64,000 nt of DNA from Haloarcula regularis (lineage in GTDB: Archaea; Halobacteriota; Halobacteria; Halobacteriales; Haloarculaceae). The notes below the pieces were generated by a model that saw only the letters and a list, made by a program, of their open reading frames with translations, was not told the origin of the DNA and ran no database searches. Position 1 is the stretch's first letter, and each line of letters starts with the position of its first letter. A program made the position numbers and the translations under genes. The DNA is taken from contig NZ_CP119794.1 in NCBI RefSeq assembly GCF_029338315.1, positions 1 to 64,000 of the forward strand, read 5' to 3'. This document shows positions 39,832-48,667 of the stretch, piece by piece.

Positions 39832-41409
39832 ATGTCGCGACGTGACGAGAACGAACAGCGTTCGGTAGAGGACTCGCTGGACATCGACGTCGGTGGGGGG
39901 CCTGGGGGAGGCCCCGACATCGAGTTCCACGGTGGCAAACTGGTCAGCGGGCTCCCGATAGGGTTGTTCATCGTCTGGGCCATCGTCCAGAGCGGGTTGT
40001 TCGGTATCTCCGACACCACGGGACTGGTCGCGGGGATGCTGCTGGCGCTCATCGTCGGGATGTTCTTCGTGAAAGGCGACTGGAAGACCTACGCGAACAC
40101 CATCTTCGAGGGGATGACCCAGCGGGTCGCGGCGACGGCCATCGTCGCCTGGCTGTGGGCCGGGATGTTCTCGGCGACCATCCAGGCCGGCGGGTTCGTC
40201 GGCGGCCTGGTCTGGGCGGCCAACGCCGTCGACATCGGCGCGGCGCTGTTCCCCGCGGCGACGTTCGTCCTGGCCGCGCTGCTGGCGACGGGCATCGGGA
40301 CCGGCTACGGGACCACCGTCGCGTTCACCACGCTCTTCTTCCCGGCAGGGATCCTGCTGGGCGCGAGCCCGGTCCTCGTCTTCGGGGCCATCCTCTCGGG
40401 CGCGGTGTTCGGCGACAACCTCGCGCCCGTCAGCGACACGACCATCGTCAGCGCCGTCACGCAGGATTCGGACATCGGCGGCGTCGTCGCCTCGCGGTTC
40501 AAGTACGCCATCCTCCCGGCCATCGTCGCGCTCGGGGCCTACGTCGTCGCCGGGTCCGTGATGCCGGGCATCGACGTCGCCGGCGACGCGCGACAGGTGT
40601 TCGTCGAGAGCGCCACCCCGGCCGGCTTGCTCCACCTGGTCTCGATGGGCGTCGTCATCGTCACGGCCGTCAGAGGTCGCCACATCGTCGAGGCCATCTC
40701 GTGGGGCCTGGTCGTCGCCGTGGCGGCGAACCTCGCCTTCGGCCTGGCGAGCATCCCCGAGATGCTCGTCTTCCGGGCCCCGGCGCGCTCCGGCGTCGCC
40801 CAGTCGCTCTCGTCGCTCCCCGTCGTCGAAATCGTCGACGCCAGCGCCTCGCCGAGCGTCGGCGGCAGCATCTACAACGGCGCGCAGGGTTTCTTCCCGC
40901 TCATCGTCCTCACCCTGCTCATCGTCGCCGGCGCGCGCATCATGATTCGCGGCGGCGGGTTCGCCGCGCTCCAGGACTGGCTGCTCGACCACGTCGCCAC
41001 GACGGTCACCCGCGCCGAGACCACGATGGTGCTGGGGACGGCGACGGTCAACGCGATGATCACCATCAACACGGCCGCCGAGATCGCCATCGCGCCATAC
41101 GTCTCGACGATCGGGCGGCGGTTCAACCTCAACGGCTACCGCCGGGCGAACATCTTGGACGCCAACACCTCGGCGCTGGGATACATCTTCCCGTGGGCCG
41201 GCGGGGTACTGGTCGGCATCGCGGCCATGCAGGGTCTACCCGACGCCTACCCGTGGTTCGAGCAGTCGATGCTCGTCAACCCCGTCGCCGTCGTGCCCTA
41301 CGTCTTCCACGGCTGGTTGCTCCTGGTGACCTTCCTGCTGGCCGCCTGGACCGGCTTTGGCCGCGAGTACGTCTCCGACCGCGAGTCCGAGGAGGTGGCG
41401 CGGGTATGA
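39832..41409 (+). CDS. nhaC: NhaC-family Na+/H+ antiporter
   Basis: 525 residues with about 11-12 membrane helices. The NhaC signature GDNLAPVSDTT is present (about residues 197-207), with GIGTGYGTTVAFTT before it and MITINTAAEIAIAPYVSTIG later. It should expel Na+ in exchange for H+, important for a salt-loving cell. An acidic, Gly-rich N-terminus (about 1-35) is cytoplasmic. The next small gene overlaps its stop (ATGA). Confidence 0.9.
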   Translation: MSRRDENEQRSVEDSLDIDVGGGPGGGPDIEFHGGKLVSGLPIGLFIVWAIVQSGLFGISDTTGLVAGMLLALIVGMFFVKGDWKTYANTIFEGMTQRVAATAIVAWLWAGMFSATIQAGGFVGGLVWAANAVDIGAALFPAATFVLAALLATGIGTGYGTTVAFTTLFFPAGILLGASPVLVFGAILSGAVFGDNLAPVSDTTIVSAVTQDSDIGGVVASRFKYAILPAIVALGAYVVAGSVMPGIDVAGDARQVFVESATPAGLLHLVSMGVVIVTAVRGRHIVEAISWGLVVAVAANLAFGLASIPEMLVFRAPARSGVAQSLSSLPVVEIVDASASPSVGGSIYNGAQGFFPLIVLTLLIVAGARIMIRGGGFAALQDWLLDHVATTVTRAETTMVLGTATVNAMITINTAAEIAIAPYVSTIGRRFNLNGYRRANILDANTSALGYIFPWAGGVLVGIAAMQGLPDAYPWFEQSMLVNPVAVVPYVFHGWLLLVTFLLAAWTGFGREYVSDRESEEVARV

Positions 41410-41666
41410 GCCTCGTCGAGAAGTACTTCGCCGGGTGGCGGTTCCGGTCGAAAACGCCTGAGTTCGACCCGGGCGCCGAACTCGTCGCGTTCGTCACGCG
41501 CTCCGACGGCGAGACCAGCGTCGTCCGCATCGGCGATTCCCTGCTCACGCTCGACGAGCACGTCCCCGCGGACACGCGGGTCCGCCTCCGCGTCACCGAG
41601 TTCGACGACGCATCCCACGAGGGGCGGGCCGAGCTGCTCGAGACGCTCGATACGGCGACCTTCTGA
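41406..41666 (+). CDS. small protein coupled to nhaC, unknown function
   Basis: 86 residues, beta-rich (AELVAFVTRSDGETSVVRIGD, VRLRVTEFDD), possibly a small barrel of the TRAM or OB type; this is a guess from strand pattern. The ATGA overlap with nhaC implies co-translation, so it may regulate or stabilise the antiporter. Confidence 0.6.
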   Translation: MSLVEKYFAGWRFRSKTPEFDPGAELVAFVTRSDGETSVVRIGDSLLTLDEHVPADTRVRLRVTEFDDASHEGRAELLETLDTATF

Positions 41667-41715
41667 GACGGCCGGAACCGAAAGGCGGTTTTGAGCCAGG
41701 GTAATACGGGCGAGT

Positions 41716-42375
41716 ATGCACGTCGTCGTCAACGCCGCGATGAGCGCCGACGGGAAGCTCTCCTCGCGCCGTCGCGAGCAGCTCGATATCTCCGGTCCCG
41801 AGGACTTCGACCGGGTCGACCAGCTGCGGGCCGACTGCGACGCCGTGATGGTCGGCGTCGGGACCGTCCTCGCCGACGACCCCTCGCTGACGGTCAAAGA
41901 TGCTGACCGGCGGGCCGGGCGCCGCGAACGCGGCGACCCGCCGAACCCCGCTCGTATCGTCGCCGACTCCCACGTCCGGACACCGCCCGAGGCGACGGTG
42001 CTAGACGGCCGGGCCGAGACCTACCTGCTGGTCAGCCGTGCCGCCCCGACCGACTTCGTCGAACAGATGGAGGAGGCGGGCGCGTACGTCCTCGCGGCGG
42101 GCGAGGACCGGGTCGACCTCACCACGGCGCTGGGCAAACTCGAGGGCGAGGGCGTCGAGACGCTGCTGGTCGAGGGCGGCGGCGAGCTGATATTCGGCCT
42201 CGTCGAGGAGGGGCTGGTCGACGAGCTCTCGGTGTTCGTGGGGCCGACGATAATCGGTGGCCGGGACGCGCCGACGCTGGCCGACGGCGACGGGTTCACC
42301 GAGGGGTTCCCGGAACTCGACCTCGAGCGCGTCGAGCGCCTCGACGACGGTGTCCTCCTGACCTGGTCGGTCTGA
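41716..42375 (+). CDS. arfC: 2,5-diamino-6-ribosylamino-pyrimidinone 5'-phosphate reductase (ArfC, RibD C-terminal family)
   Basis: 219 residues of the RibD-C fold. It starts HVVVNAAMSADGKLSSRRRE, with ADCDAVMVGVGTVLADDPSLTV, and closes with LLVEGGGELIFGLVEEGLVDEL and GPTIIGGRDAPTL, the NADPH and substrate sites of archaeal ArfC/RIB7. The enzyme reduces the ribose of the pyrimidine intermediate of riboflavin and F420 synthesis. It stands alone 49 bp after the previous stop. Confidence 0.9.
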   Translation: MHVVVNAAMSADGKLSSRRREQLDISGPEDFDRVDQLRADCDAVMVGVGTVLADDPSLTVKDADRRAGRRERGDPPNPARIVADSHVRTPPEATVLDGRAETYLLVSRAAPTDFVEQMEEAGAYVLAAGEDRVDLTTALGKLEGEGVETLLVEGGGELIFGLVEEGLVDELSVFVGPTIIGGRDAPTLADGDGFTEGFPELDLERVERLDDGVLLTWSV

Positions 42376-42440
42376 GGGTCCCGCGAGCGCCCGACGCGAG
42401 CCGGCGAAAACGTTGGTACGCTGTGGTGCGTAGCGGTACC

Positions 42441-42605
42441 ATGCCGACTGATAGCAACTACCTCGACCAGGCCGGCAAACGAGCGGCGTACATCACCGAC
42501 GAGTGGTCCAGGGACCCGGCGATAATGCAGACGCAGGCGCTCTGCTACGTCGGCTTACAGCTCGAACGAATCGCAGACGCATTAGAGACCGACGGCGGGG
42601 ACTGA
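42441..42605 (+). CDS. small acidic protein, unknown function
   Basis: 54 residues, mostly helical (AGKRAAYITDEWSRDPAIMQ, LQLERIADALE). Start ATG at 42441. No motif is recognised. It may be real because the frame is clean and codon use is like its neighbours. Confidence 0.5.
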   Translation: MPTDSNYLDQAGKRAAYITDEWSRDPAIMQTQALCYVGLQLERIADALETDGGD

Positions 42606-42661
42606 CCCACGAGTCGTCGGTTGGCAGCACCTGGCCAACTGCTCATCACGGCTGTCCCCGC

Positions 42662-42949
42662 TCAGTGGTCGTGGCCGGTCAGTTCGCCGAAGGTCGTCCC
42701 GAACCGCTCCTCGAAGAGATCGAGGGTCTGTTCCTCGAGGGCGGCGATCTCCGCGTCCGGTTCGCCCTGGGCGTGGTGGACCGCGCTGTGGATGCGCTGT
42801 GCGAGGCCGAACATCGCGAGGTCGCCGATGACCTGGGGGTCCGACTCGCCCGGTTCCTCCCGCAGAATCTCGAGGAGGTCGGCCGGGACCGTCAGTTCGT
42901 CTGTGGCGTCGTCCGTCTCGATGGTCAGCGTGACAGTGTCACTTGTCAT
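42662..42949 (-). CDS. small haloarchaeal protein, unknown function
   Basis: 95 residues: a short beta part (DTVTLTIETDDATDELTVPA) then helices (LEILREEPGESDPQVIGDLA, IHSAVHHAQGEPDAEI) and a His-rich end (TGHDH). No known family is recognised. The ATG at 42949 begins the conserved-looking part; an upstream in-frame ATG adds 20 unlikely residues. Confidence 0.6.
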   Translation of the reverse strand: MTSDTVTLTIETDDATDELTVPADLLEILREEPGESDPQVIGDLAMFGLAQRIHSAVHHAQGEPDAEIAALEEQTLDLFEERFGTTFGELTGHDH

Positions 42950-43024
42950 GGCCGTCGGTTCGCGGACCCGACAGAAGGGTCTGTCGGGTGCGTGCTCGGC
43001 GACCGCCACGGCGACCGACGCCCG

Positions 43025-43489
43025 TCAGACCCCGACCGGGCCGGCACCGGGCTCTTCGACGGCACGACCCTCCACGCGGGTCCGCAGCGCCTCGTTCATC
43101 CCCTCGAATCCGTTTCGGACGTCCGCGGCATCGAGGAACAGGCCGACGAGGACGCCCGAGAACGACTCGCGGTGGTAGAATCGCGTGTGGTCGTCGCCCA
43201 GGCGTTCCAGGCGGAACTCGTGGCGGCCGTCGAAGAGGCCGGGGACCAGCAGGTGGCCGAGCCACTCGAGGCGCTCGCCGGGCACCACCGCCGTCACGCG
43301 CGGTTTGAACGTCATGGCGCGCCCCTCCGGCGGGTCGAGGCGGACGCGCAGTCGCTCGCCCTCGGCGACGGTCCCCGAGATTTCACTCACGAACGGGTTC
43401 CAGTCGCCGTAGGATTCGAAGTCAGTCAGCGTCGCCCACACGTCCGCGGCCGGGGCCGCGATGTCGATGCTCGTCTCGATAGTCTTCAT
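43025..43489 (-). CDS. SRPBCC/polyketide-cyclase-like lipid-pocket protein
   Basis: 154 residues of the START/Bet v1 fold: IETSIDIAAPAADVWATLTD, GDWNPFVSEISG, then GRHEFRLERLGDDHTRFYHR and a long C-terminal helix (VRNGFEGMNEALRTRVEG). Members bind small hydrophobic ligands; the ligand here is unknown. It lies 67 bp downstream of the thioredoxin reductase gene on the same strand. Confidence 0.8.
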   Translation of the reverse strand: MKTIETSIDIAAPAADVWATLTDFESYGDWNPFVSEISGTVAEGERLRVRLDPPEGRAMTFKPRVTAVVPGERLEWLGHLLVPGLFDGRHEFRLERLGDDHTRFYHRESFSGVLVGLFLDAADVRNGFEGMNEALRTRVEGRAVEEPGAGPVGV

Positions 43490-43556
43490 ATCGTCCGAGA
43501 CGACTGCCGAGGAGATAAAGCAGTACTGAGACCGGTTCGCAGTGTGGCGTCGGTCG

Positions 43557-44606
43557 TCAGTCGTCGGCCTGGGCGGTCGCCTCCGACTCCGCTTTCGCCT
43601 CGGCCGCCTCGAGGTCCTCCAGGTAGTCGTCGGCGTCGAGTGCCGCCTTCGAGCCGTCGCCGGCGGCGGTGACCGCCTGCTGGTAGTGGAAGTCGACGAC
43701 GTCGCCGGCCGCGAAGATACCCTCGACGTCTGTGGCCGTCTGGCCGGCGCCCTTGCCGCCCTGCGCGACGATGTAGCCCGTCTCGTCGAGTTCGACGCCG
43801 GTGTCCTCGAGGTATTCGGTGTTGGGCGTGTGGCCGATGGCGACGAACACGGCGCCGACGTCCAGGTCGTACTGCTCGGTCTCGGGGTCGTCGAGCTTCT
43901 CCGAGGGGTAGCCCTCCGGGTTCTCGGCGAGGGTGACGTGGTCGACGCCCTCCTCGGCCGAGCCGTGGACCTCGAGCAGCTCCGTGTTGCGGAGGAGCTC
44001 GATCTCGTCCGCGTCGGCTTTCGCCTGGACCTTGTCGATCCAGTAGTCCTCGGCGCGGAAGTTCTCGCGCCGGTGGGCGACGTACACCTTGTTCGCGAAC
44101 TTCGTGAGGAAGTGGGCTTCCTCCATCGCGGCGTCGCCGCCGCCGACGACGAGCATGTCCTCGCCGCGGAAGAACGCGCCGTCGCAGGTCGCACACGTCG
44201 AGACGCCGTAGCCCATCAGCTCGTCCTCGCCGGGGACGCCCAGCGTCCGTGCGCTGGCCCCGGAGGCGGCGATGAACGCGTCAGCCGTGTAGACGGTCCC
44301 ATCGCGCAGCTCGACGCGGAACGGGCGTTCGCTGTCGTCGATGTCGGTGACGATGCCGTGGTCGATCTCGGTGCCGAACCGCTTGGCCTGTTCTTTCATC
44401 CGGTTGATGAGGTCCGGGCCAGACAGGCCCTCGGGGAACCCGGGATAGTTCTCGACTTCGCTGGTCAGGGTCAGCTGGCCGCCCGGCTCGTCGCCCTCGA
44501 GCACGAGCGGGTCGTTGTTGCTTCGCGCCGCGTAGATGGCAGCTGTCAGCCCCGCGATGCCCGACCCAGCGATGATGAGTCGTCGGTGTTCGACTTCCTC
44601 GGTCAT
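43557..44606 (-). CDS. trxB: thioredoxin reductase (TrxB-like, FAD-dependent)
   Basis: 349 residues. The FAD Rossmann motif is GSGIAGLTAAIYAARS (about 14-29), the redox pair is Cys138-Ala-Thr-Cys141, and the NAD(P) motif is VVGGGDAAMEEAHFL. The C-terminal FAD motif is GIFAAGDVVD. It reduces thioredoxin-like partners in the cytoplasm. The acidic tail (EDLEAAEAKAESEATAQADD) is a halophilic addition. The GGGDAA site lacks the Arg pattern needed for sure NADPH choice, so the donor is uncertain. Confidence 0.9.
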   Translation of the reverse strand: MTEEVEHRRLIIAGSGIAGLTAAIYAARSNNDPLVLEGDEPGGQLTLTSEVENYPGFPEGLSGPDLINRMKEQAKRFGTEIDHGIVTDIDDSERPFRVELRDGTVYTADAFIAASGASARTLGVPGEDELMGYGVSTCATCDGAFFRGEDMLVVGGGDAAMEEAHFLTKFANKVYVAHRRENFRAEDYWIDKVQAKADADEIELLRNTELLEVHGSAEEGVDHVTLAENPEGYPSEKLDDPETEQYDLDVGAVFVAIGHTPNTEYLEDTGVELDETGYIVAQGGKGAGQTATDVEGIFAAGDVVDFHYQQAVTAAGDGSKAALDADDYLEDLEAAEAKAESEATAQADD

Positions 44607-44708
44607 AGAGGTCAGTACTGTCTACGCCGGTAATTATTTTGCGCTGTCCTGTCGGCACCGCACACGGCCGCCGACACGCTTAGGCGCCGTCGCCCGTTCG
44701 CTGTGGGT

Positions 44709-44993
44709 ATGCCCGCCGACCTGGAGGAGAAGACCGACCGCTACGAGGGACTGCTCGCCGAGGCGCTCGACGCCGCCGACGTCGCGCCACCGGAGGGAAC
44801 GCCGATGCACGACGCCGCCCTCGAGTGTGCGGAGATGGCGGCCTCGTATCTCGAGGACGGTCGCCACTTCCGGGCCGACGACGACCCGGTCAACGCGCTC
44901 GCCGCCTTCTCCTACGGCCACGCCTGGCTCGACGCCGGCGCACGCATCGGTCTGTTCGACGTGCCCACCGAGGGCCACCTGTTCACTGTCTGA
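44709..44993 (+). CDS. DUF357-family protein
   Basis: 94 residues, all helical (LEEKTDRYEGLLAEALDAAD, ALECAEMAASYLEDGRHF, NALAAFSYGHAWLDAG). DUF357 proteins are small archaeal four-helix proteins of unknown function. Start ATG at 44709. It diverges from trxB across about 100 bp. Confidence 0.8.
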   Translation: MPADLEEKTDRYEGLLAEALDAADVAPPEGTPMHDAALECAEMAASYLEDGRHFRADDDPVNALAAFSYGHAWLDAGARIGLFDVPTEGHLFTV

Positions 44994-45109
44994 GACGCCG
45001 GCGGGCCGTTCGCCCGGTTCGTCCGCTCCGGTCGGGACACGGCGGCGTCATCGGGGCGGTGCTCGTCGACACGCCCGCAGTCGTGCGGTTTGCTATCACG
45101 ACCACCAAA

Positions 45110-45117
45110 GTTTATAA
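45110..45117 (+). promoter_or_regulatory. TATA box upstream of tfb
   Basis: GTTTATAAC lies about 85 nt before the tfb ATG. A second weaker box, ACTTTTTACC, lies at about 45158-45167. Either could serve; two start sites are possible. The rest of 44994-45201 shows no gene. Confidence 0.45.
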
Positions 45118-45201
45118 CTCTTTCTCCCTAACTATAGGTAAGAAGCCAGCGGGGAGTACTTTTTACCATTACGCCCCCGGCAGGATGTGAGTTCCCCCAT
45201 C

Positions 45202-46173
45202 ATGAGTGAATCACCAGTACGCACCAACACGCAGGAAGAGCCCAAAGAACAGGAGGTCGAACGCAAAGAGACGGAGCGGATAGACGTCTGTCCGGAGTGT
45301 GGCGGCAACGTCCTCACAGACGCCGAGCACGGCGAGACGGTCTGCCAGGACTGCGGGCTCGTGGTCGAGGAAGACGAGATCGACCACGGGCCCGAGTGGC
45401 GCGCGTTCGACTCCGCGGAGAAGGACCGCAAGTCCCGCGTCGGCGCGCCGACGACGAACATGATGCACGACAAGGGGCTGTCGACCAACATCGGCTGGCA
45501 GAACAAGGACGCCTACGGGCGGTCGCTCTCCAGCGAGCAGCGCCAGAAGATGCAGCGCCTGCGCACCTGGAACGAGCGGTTCCGCACCCGCGACTCCAAG
45601 GAGCGCAACCTCAAGCAGGCCTTAGGCGAGATCGACCGCATGGCCTCCGCGCTGGGCCTGCCCCAGAGCGTCCGTGAGACCGCGAGCGTCATCTACCGCC
45701 GCGCGCTGAGCGAGGACCTGCTCCCCGGCCGGTCCATCGAGGGCGTCGCGACGTCGGCGCTGTACGCCTCGGCCCGCATGGCGAGCAACCCCCGCTCGCT
45801 CGACGAGATGGCCGTCGTCTCGCGCGTCGACAAGATGGAGCTGACCCGGACCTACCGCTACATCGTCCGGGAGCTGGGCCTCGAGGTCCAGCCCGCCGAC
45901 CCGGAGCACTACCTGCCCCGGTTCATCTCCGAGCTCGACCTCAGCGACGAGTCCGAGCGCCAGGCGCGTGACCTCATCGAGAACGCGCGGGAGGCCGGCC
46001 TGCTCTCCGGGAAGTCGCCCGTCGGCCTGGCCGCCGCGGCCGTCTACGCCGCCGCCCTGCTGACAAACGAGAAGGTCACCCAGAGCGAGGTCAGCGAGGT
46101 GGCCAACATCTCCGAAGTCACCATCCGCAACCGGTACAAGGAGCTGCTCGAGGCCGAGAACGTCCCTGCGTAA
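45202..46173 (+). CDS. tfb: transcription initiation factor IIB (TFB)
   Basis: 323 residues. An N-terminal zinc ribbon (CPECGGNVLTDAEHGETVCQ ... CG, about 32-54) recruits RNA polymerase. The B-finger region (GPEWRAFDSAEKDRKSRVG) reaches the active site. Two cyclin repeats (about 125-215 and 220-315) bind TBP-DNA, with the GLPQSVRETASVIYRRAL and EVANISEVTIRNRYKELLE helices. Haloarchaea carry several TFBs with different promoter choices; which one this is cannot be told. Confidence 0.95.
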   Translation: MSESPVRTNTQEEPKEQEVERKETERIDVCPECGGNVLTDAEHGETVCQDCGLVVEEDEIDHGPEWRAFDSAEKDRKSRVGAPTTNMMHDKGLSTNIGWQNKDAYGRSLSSEQRQKMQRLRTWNERFRTRDSKERNLKQALGEIDRMASALGLPQSVRETASVIYRRALSEDLLPGRSIEGVATSALYASARMASNPRSLDEMAVVSRVDKMELTRTYRYIVRELGLEVQPADPEHYLPRFISELDLSDESERQARDLIENAREAGLLSGKSPVGLAAAAVYAAALLTNEKVTQSEVSEVANISEVTIRNRYKELLEAENVPA

Positions 46174-46234
46174 GCATGCCTCGCTCGGCGCGTCCGCCCG
46201 CCGCAGCCCTCGTCGCGAGTCCCGGACGGCAAAC

Positions 46235-46242
46235 CTTTATAC
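46235..46242 (+). promoter_or_regulatory. TATA box for the 59-residue zinc protein
   Basis: CCTTTATACGG lies 28-35 nt before the ATG at 46270, giving a very short leader. Confidence 0.5.
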
Positions 46243-46269
46243 GGCACCCAGTGTGTGTCATTATCAGAC

Positions 46270-46449
46270 ATGGAAGAAGCGTACGTACGACTGCTGTGCC
46301 CCGAGTGCAAGAAGGGCTGGGAGTCGACGCCCAGTCAGCTGCCGCCCCACACCACCACCTACCACTGTCCCAACTGCCACGCGAGTCGGCGGCTCGCGGA
46401 GTTTACGCGGACCGACCGCGACCTCCAGACCCTGAAGGGGTTACAGTAA
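46270..46449 (+). CDS. small zinc-ribbon protein
   Basis: 59 residues with two CxxC pairs (CPECKKGW and CPNCHASRRL) forming one zinc ribbon, and a basic end. Function unknown; widely seen in haloarchaea. The TATA box spacing supports the ATG. It ends one base before the convergent aIF2-beta gene. Confidence 0.7.
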   Translation: MEEAYVRLLCPECKKGWESTPSQLPPHTTTYHCPNCHASRRLAEFTRTDRDLQTLKGLQ

Positions 46450-46853
46450 CTACTCGCCGGTCGACGTTCGCGCCCCGCAGGCTTCACATCGGAGAATTTC
46501 GGTGCCCTGCTCGCGCTCGAGCCGCGTGTCCGGCAGCCCACACTCCGAACACAGGACGTATCCCTGGAGGTACGTGACGATGGCCTCCTCCAGCCGGTCA
46601 CTCCCGAACGATCCTGTCAGCCGCGCGCGCCCGCTCTCGTCGATGTGACCGCTTGTTCCCATCTCCATCTGAAGGTGTTTCATCACGTGTTCGGGATCCC
46701 TGTCGAGACGGTCACAGACCTGCTGGAAGTTCTCGAACACGGTGACCTTCCCCTCCTGGCGGACCTCCGGATCGGGCACCTCGAACCGGTCGTCCGTCCC
46801 GTCGATGTCCGGCGTCTCGTCGAGCGCCTTCTCGAGTGGTCCTCGTAGTCCAT
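46450..46853 (-). pseudogene. eif2b: translation initiation factor aIF2 subunit beta, frameshifted near its start as sequenced
   Basis: About 134 residues after adding one base at 46836-46837. The start ATG at 46853 gives MDYEDH, and the frame then shifts to LEKALDETPDIDGTDDRFEV. The core FENFQQVCDRLDRDPEHVMK and zinc ribbon CSECGLPDTRLEREQGTEIL..C..C are typical. aIF2-beta is part of the trimer that brings Met-tRNA to the ribosome. It is normally essential, so the break is almost surely a sequencing error. Confidence 0.88.
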
Positions 46854-47005
46854 ACGTAAGGTACGGTCGCTGGTGAAAAAAATTCTTCCAAACCGCGCGT
46901 GGCACATCACCGTGGGTCTCCGTACCACGCCGCTCAACCGACCGTAGCGGGGCTGAGTGTAACGATTGATAATTCTAGTAGTGTGTTAACCTTCGTCAGA
47001 GTAGT

Positions 47006-47014
47006 ACTATAAAC
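47006..47014 (+). promoter_or_regulatory. TATA box for the UPF0058 gene
   Basis: ACTATAAAC lies 26-34 nt before the ATG at 47040, so the transcript should be leaderless. Confidence 0.5.
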
Positions 47015-47039
47015 TTCCAGTCGTTAGAGTGGGGTGACC

Positions 47040-47276
47040 ATGAAAAAGCAGGAGCTCATCCATCTTCACGGCCTGCTTGCGCAGGTACAGAACCACTACG
47101 AAGCAGAGACCGGATCCGACGTCGAACACGACGAGTACGCGACACTCGGCGTCAAGCCCACATCGATCCACAAGTCGAAGACGGACCACAAGGCCGCCGT
47201 TTTCGCCCTGGTCGACGGCATCACTTCGGAGATGACCGAGGACGCGAAAGAACCCGTTTCTGCCGCTGCGGACTGA
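47040..47276 (+). CDS. UPF0058-family protein
   Basis: 78 residues. The family start KKQELIHLHGLLAQVQNHYE is clear, with a middle GVKPTSIHKSKTDHKAAVFA. Members are small archaeal helical proteins of unknown function. The ATG at 47040 fits the promoter. Confidence 0.85.
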   Translation: MKKQELIHLHGLLAQVQNHYEAETGSDVEHDEYATLGVKPTSIHKSKTDHKAAVFALVDGITSEMTEDAKEPVSAAAD

Positions 47277-47357
47277 CTCCCTCTCTTTCCCCGCCCAAGA
47301 GATCTGTCTAGCGAGAGCCCTCTCTCCCGACCTGTGCCCGCTCGGGCCGTGTCTGAC

Positions 47358-47861
47358 TCACTCGTCGATGAGTTCCTCGAATTCGGGCAGGACCTCGTCG
47401 GCCGACTCATTACCGGCGACATCGTCGGCTTTGACCGACGACTCCGCCTCGTCTGCCTCGACCTCGTCCGCTTCTGGTTCGTCGTCTTCCTCGACCTCGT
47501 CCGCTTCTGGTTCGTCGTCTTCCTCGACGATCTCCTCGATCTCGACGACGTCGAGCGGGATGCTCTCGAGTCGCTGGCCGATCTCCTTGCGCGCGATGCG
47601 GGCCGCGTGCTCGTCGCGTTCGACGTTGAACACCGTCATCTCCAGTTCGAGGGCGACCAGGCTCTCGTCGGCAGCGATGAACGCCGGTTCGAGCGAGTCG
47701 CCACAGTGTGGACAGTGGCGCTCGCTCATGTTTATCTCCACGTAGTTGAGATCCGGATTCAACATCTCGCCCGTCTTCGAGATGGCGATGCGGACCGCCT
47801 CGTCCGGATTCGAGACGTCGTAGACGGGCACGGCCGCCTCAACGACAACTCTACAGTCCAT
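47358..47861 (-). CDS. UPF0212 (DUF555) protein with acidic tail
   Basis: 167 residues. The first 105 are the conserved domain (RVVVEAAVPVYDVSNPDEAV, MSERHCPHCGDSLEPAF) with one CxxC that could bind metal. The tail is almost only Glu/Asp and carries an exact 11-residue duplication (EEDDEPEADEV) encoded by a 33-nt tandem repeat. A TATA-like CATAATATAGG (minus strand, 47880-47890) suits a leaderless start. Function unknown. Confidence 0.85.
   Translation of the reverse strand: MDCRVVVEAAVPVYDVSNPDEAVRIAISKTGEMLNPDLNYVEINMSERHCPHCGDSLEPAFIAADESLVALELEMTVFNVERDEHAARIARKEIGQRLESIPLDVVEIEEIVEEDDEPEADEVEEDDEPEADEVEADEAESSVKADDVAGNESADEVLPEFEELIDE
47458..47523. repeat. 33-nt exact tandem duplication inside the UPF0212 gene
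   Basis: The unit starting TCGACCTCGTCCGCTTCTGG occurs at 47458-47490 and again at 47491-47523 without visible change. It keeps frame and adds 11 acidic residues. Confidence 0.85.
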
Positions 47862-47929
47862 ACAGGTATGTTTGTTGGCCTATATTATGAAGGTTGGCCC
47901 GCGTTCGCACACGACAGCCACGGGGCCTC

Positions 47930-48553
47930 TCAGCGGACCCGCCAGAGGTCGTCGCCGGGGAGGAACCGGCCGAGTTCGGCTTCCTGTCGGTAGTCCGTCC
48001 GGAGGAGTGCCTGCAGGCCCTCGACCAGTGCCGTCTCGTCCTCGTCGGTCCACTCGCCGGGGTCCTTGATGGGGAAGACGAGCCAGCCGCTCCCCTTGAC
48101 TTCCGTGGCGTGGAGCGCGTCCATGTCCACGTCGTCGGCCGGTTCGGCGGTCATGTTCCTGAAGACGTGCGTCGTCGCCCGCTCGCCGACCGGGAGCAGG
48201 ACGTGGGACGTGATGGCCCGGACCTCGGTATCGAACATCGGTTCGTGGTCCGCGTAGTCGTCCTCGGTCGGCGTCCGGTCGCCACAGAGAAACAGGTACG
48301 AGAGGTAGGTCTTCTCGACCGTCGGCGGCGTGCCAGCGGCCCGCAGGAGGCCGCCGGCAGCGAGCGCGCGCTGGAGGCGGTCGGCGGCGGGCGTCCCGGT
48401 GAACGGAATCCCCGTCTCGCTGCCGCCGTGGACCCCGGGGTGGTCGCCCACGACGTGGAAATCCGCGTTCGCGTCGCCGTAGCCCGGCACGAACGGCTCA
48501 CACGGCGGCTGGAAGCCAAACGGGTTGTGCTGCGTTGCCGTGATGTTCTTCAC
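47930..48553 (-). CDS. uracil-DNA glycosylase superfamily protein
   Basis: 207 residues. The first motif, VVGDHPGVHGG with downstream TGIPFTGTPAADRL, matches UDG-superfamily motif A, and SHVLLPVGERATTHVF and a PADDVDMD region follow. It should remove uracil or a related base from DNA. The start appears to be a GTG (KNITATQHNPFGFQPPCEPF). It does not show the four-Cys iron-sulfur pattern of family 4, so its subfamily is uncertain. Confidence 0.8.
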   Translation of the reverse strand: MKNITATQHNPFGFQPPCEPFVPGYGDANADFHVVGDHPGVHGGSETGIPFTGTPAADRLQRALAAGGLLRAAGTPPTVEKTYLSYLFLCGDRTPTEDDYADHEPMFDTEVRAITSHVLLPVGERATTHVFRNMTAEPADDVDMDALHATEVKGSGWLVFPIKDPGEWTDEDETALVEGLQALLRTDYRQEAELGRFLPGDDLWRVR

Positions 48554-48667
48554 GAGCGGTGACAGGGCAGGGCCGGGCAAAACTCCGACGGATTCCGTTC
48601 GGGTAACGCTTTTCTCGGATGCCCACCACGGGACCGGTATGTCCTGGTCCCGGAGCCGTGATGTCGC

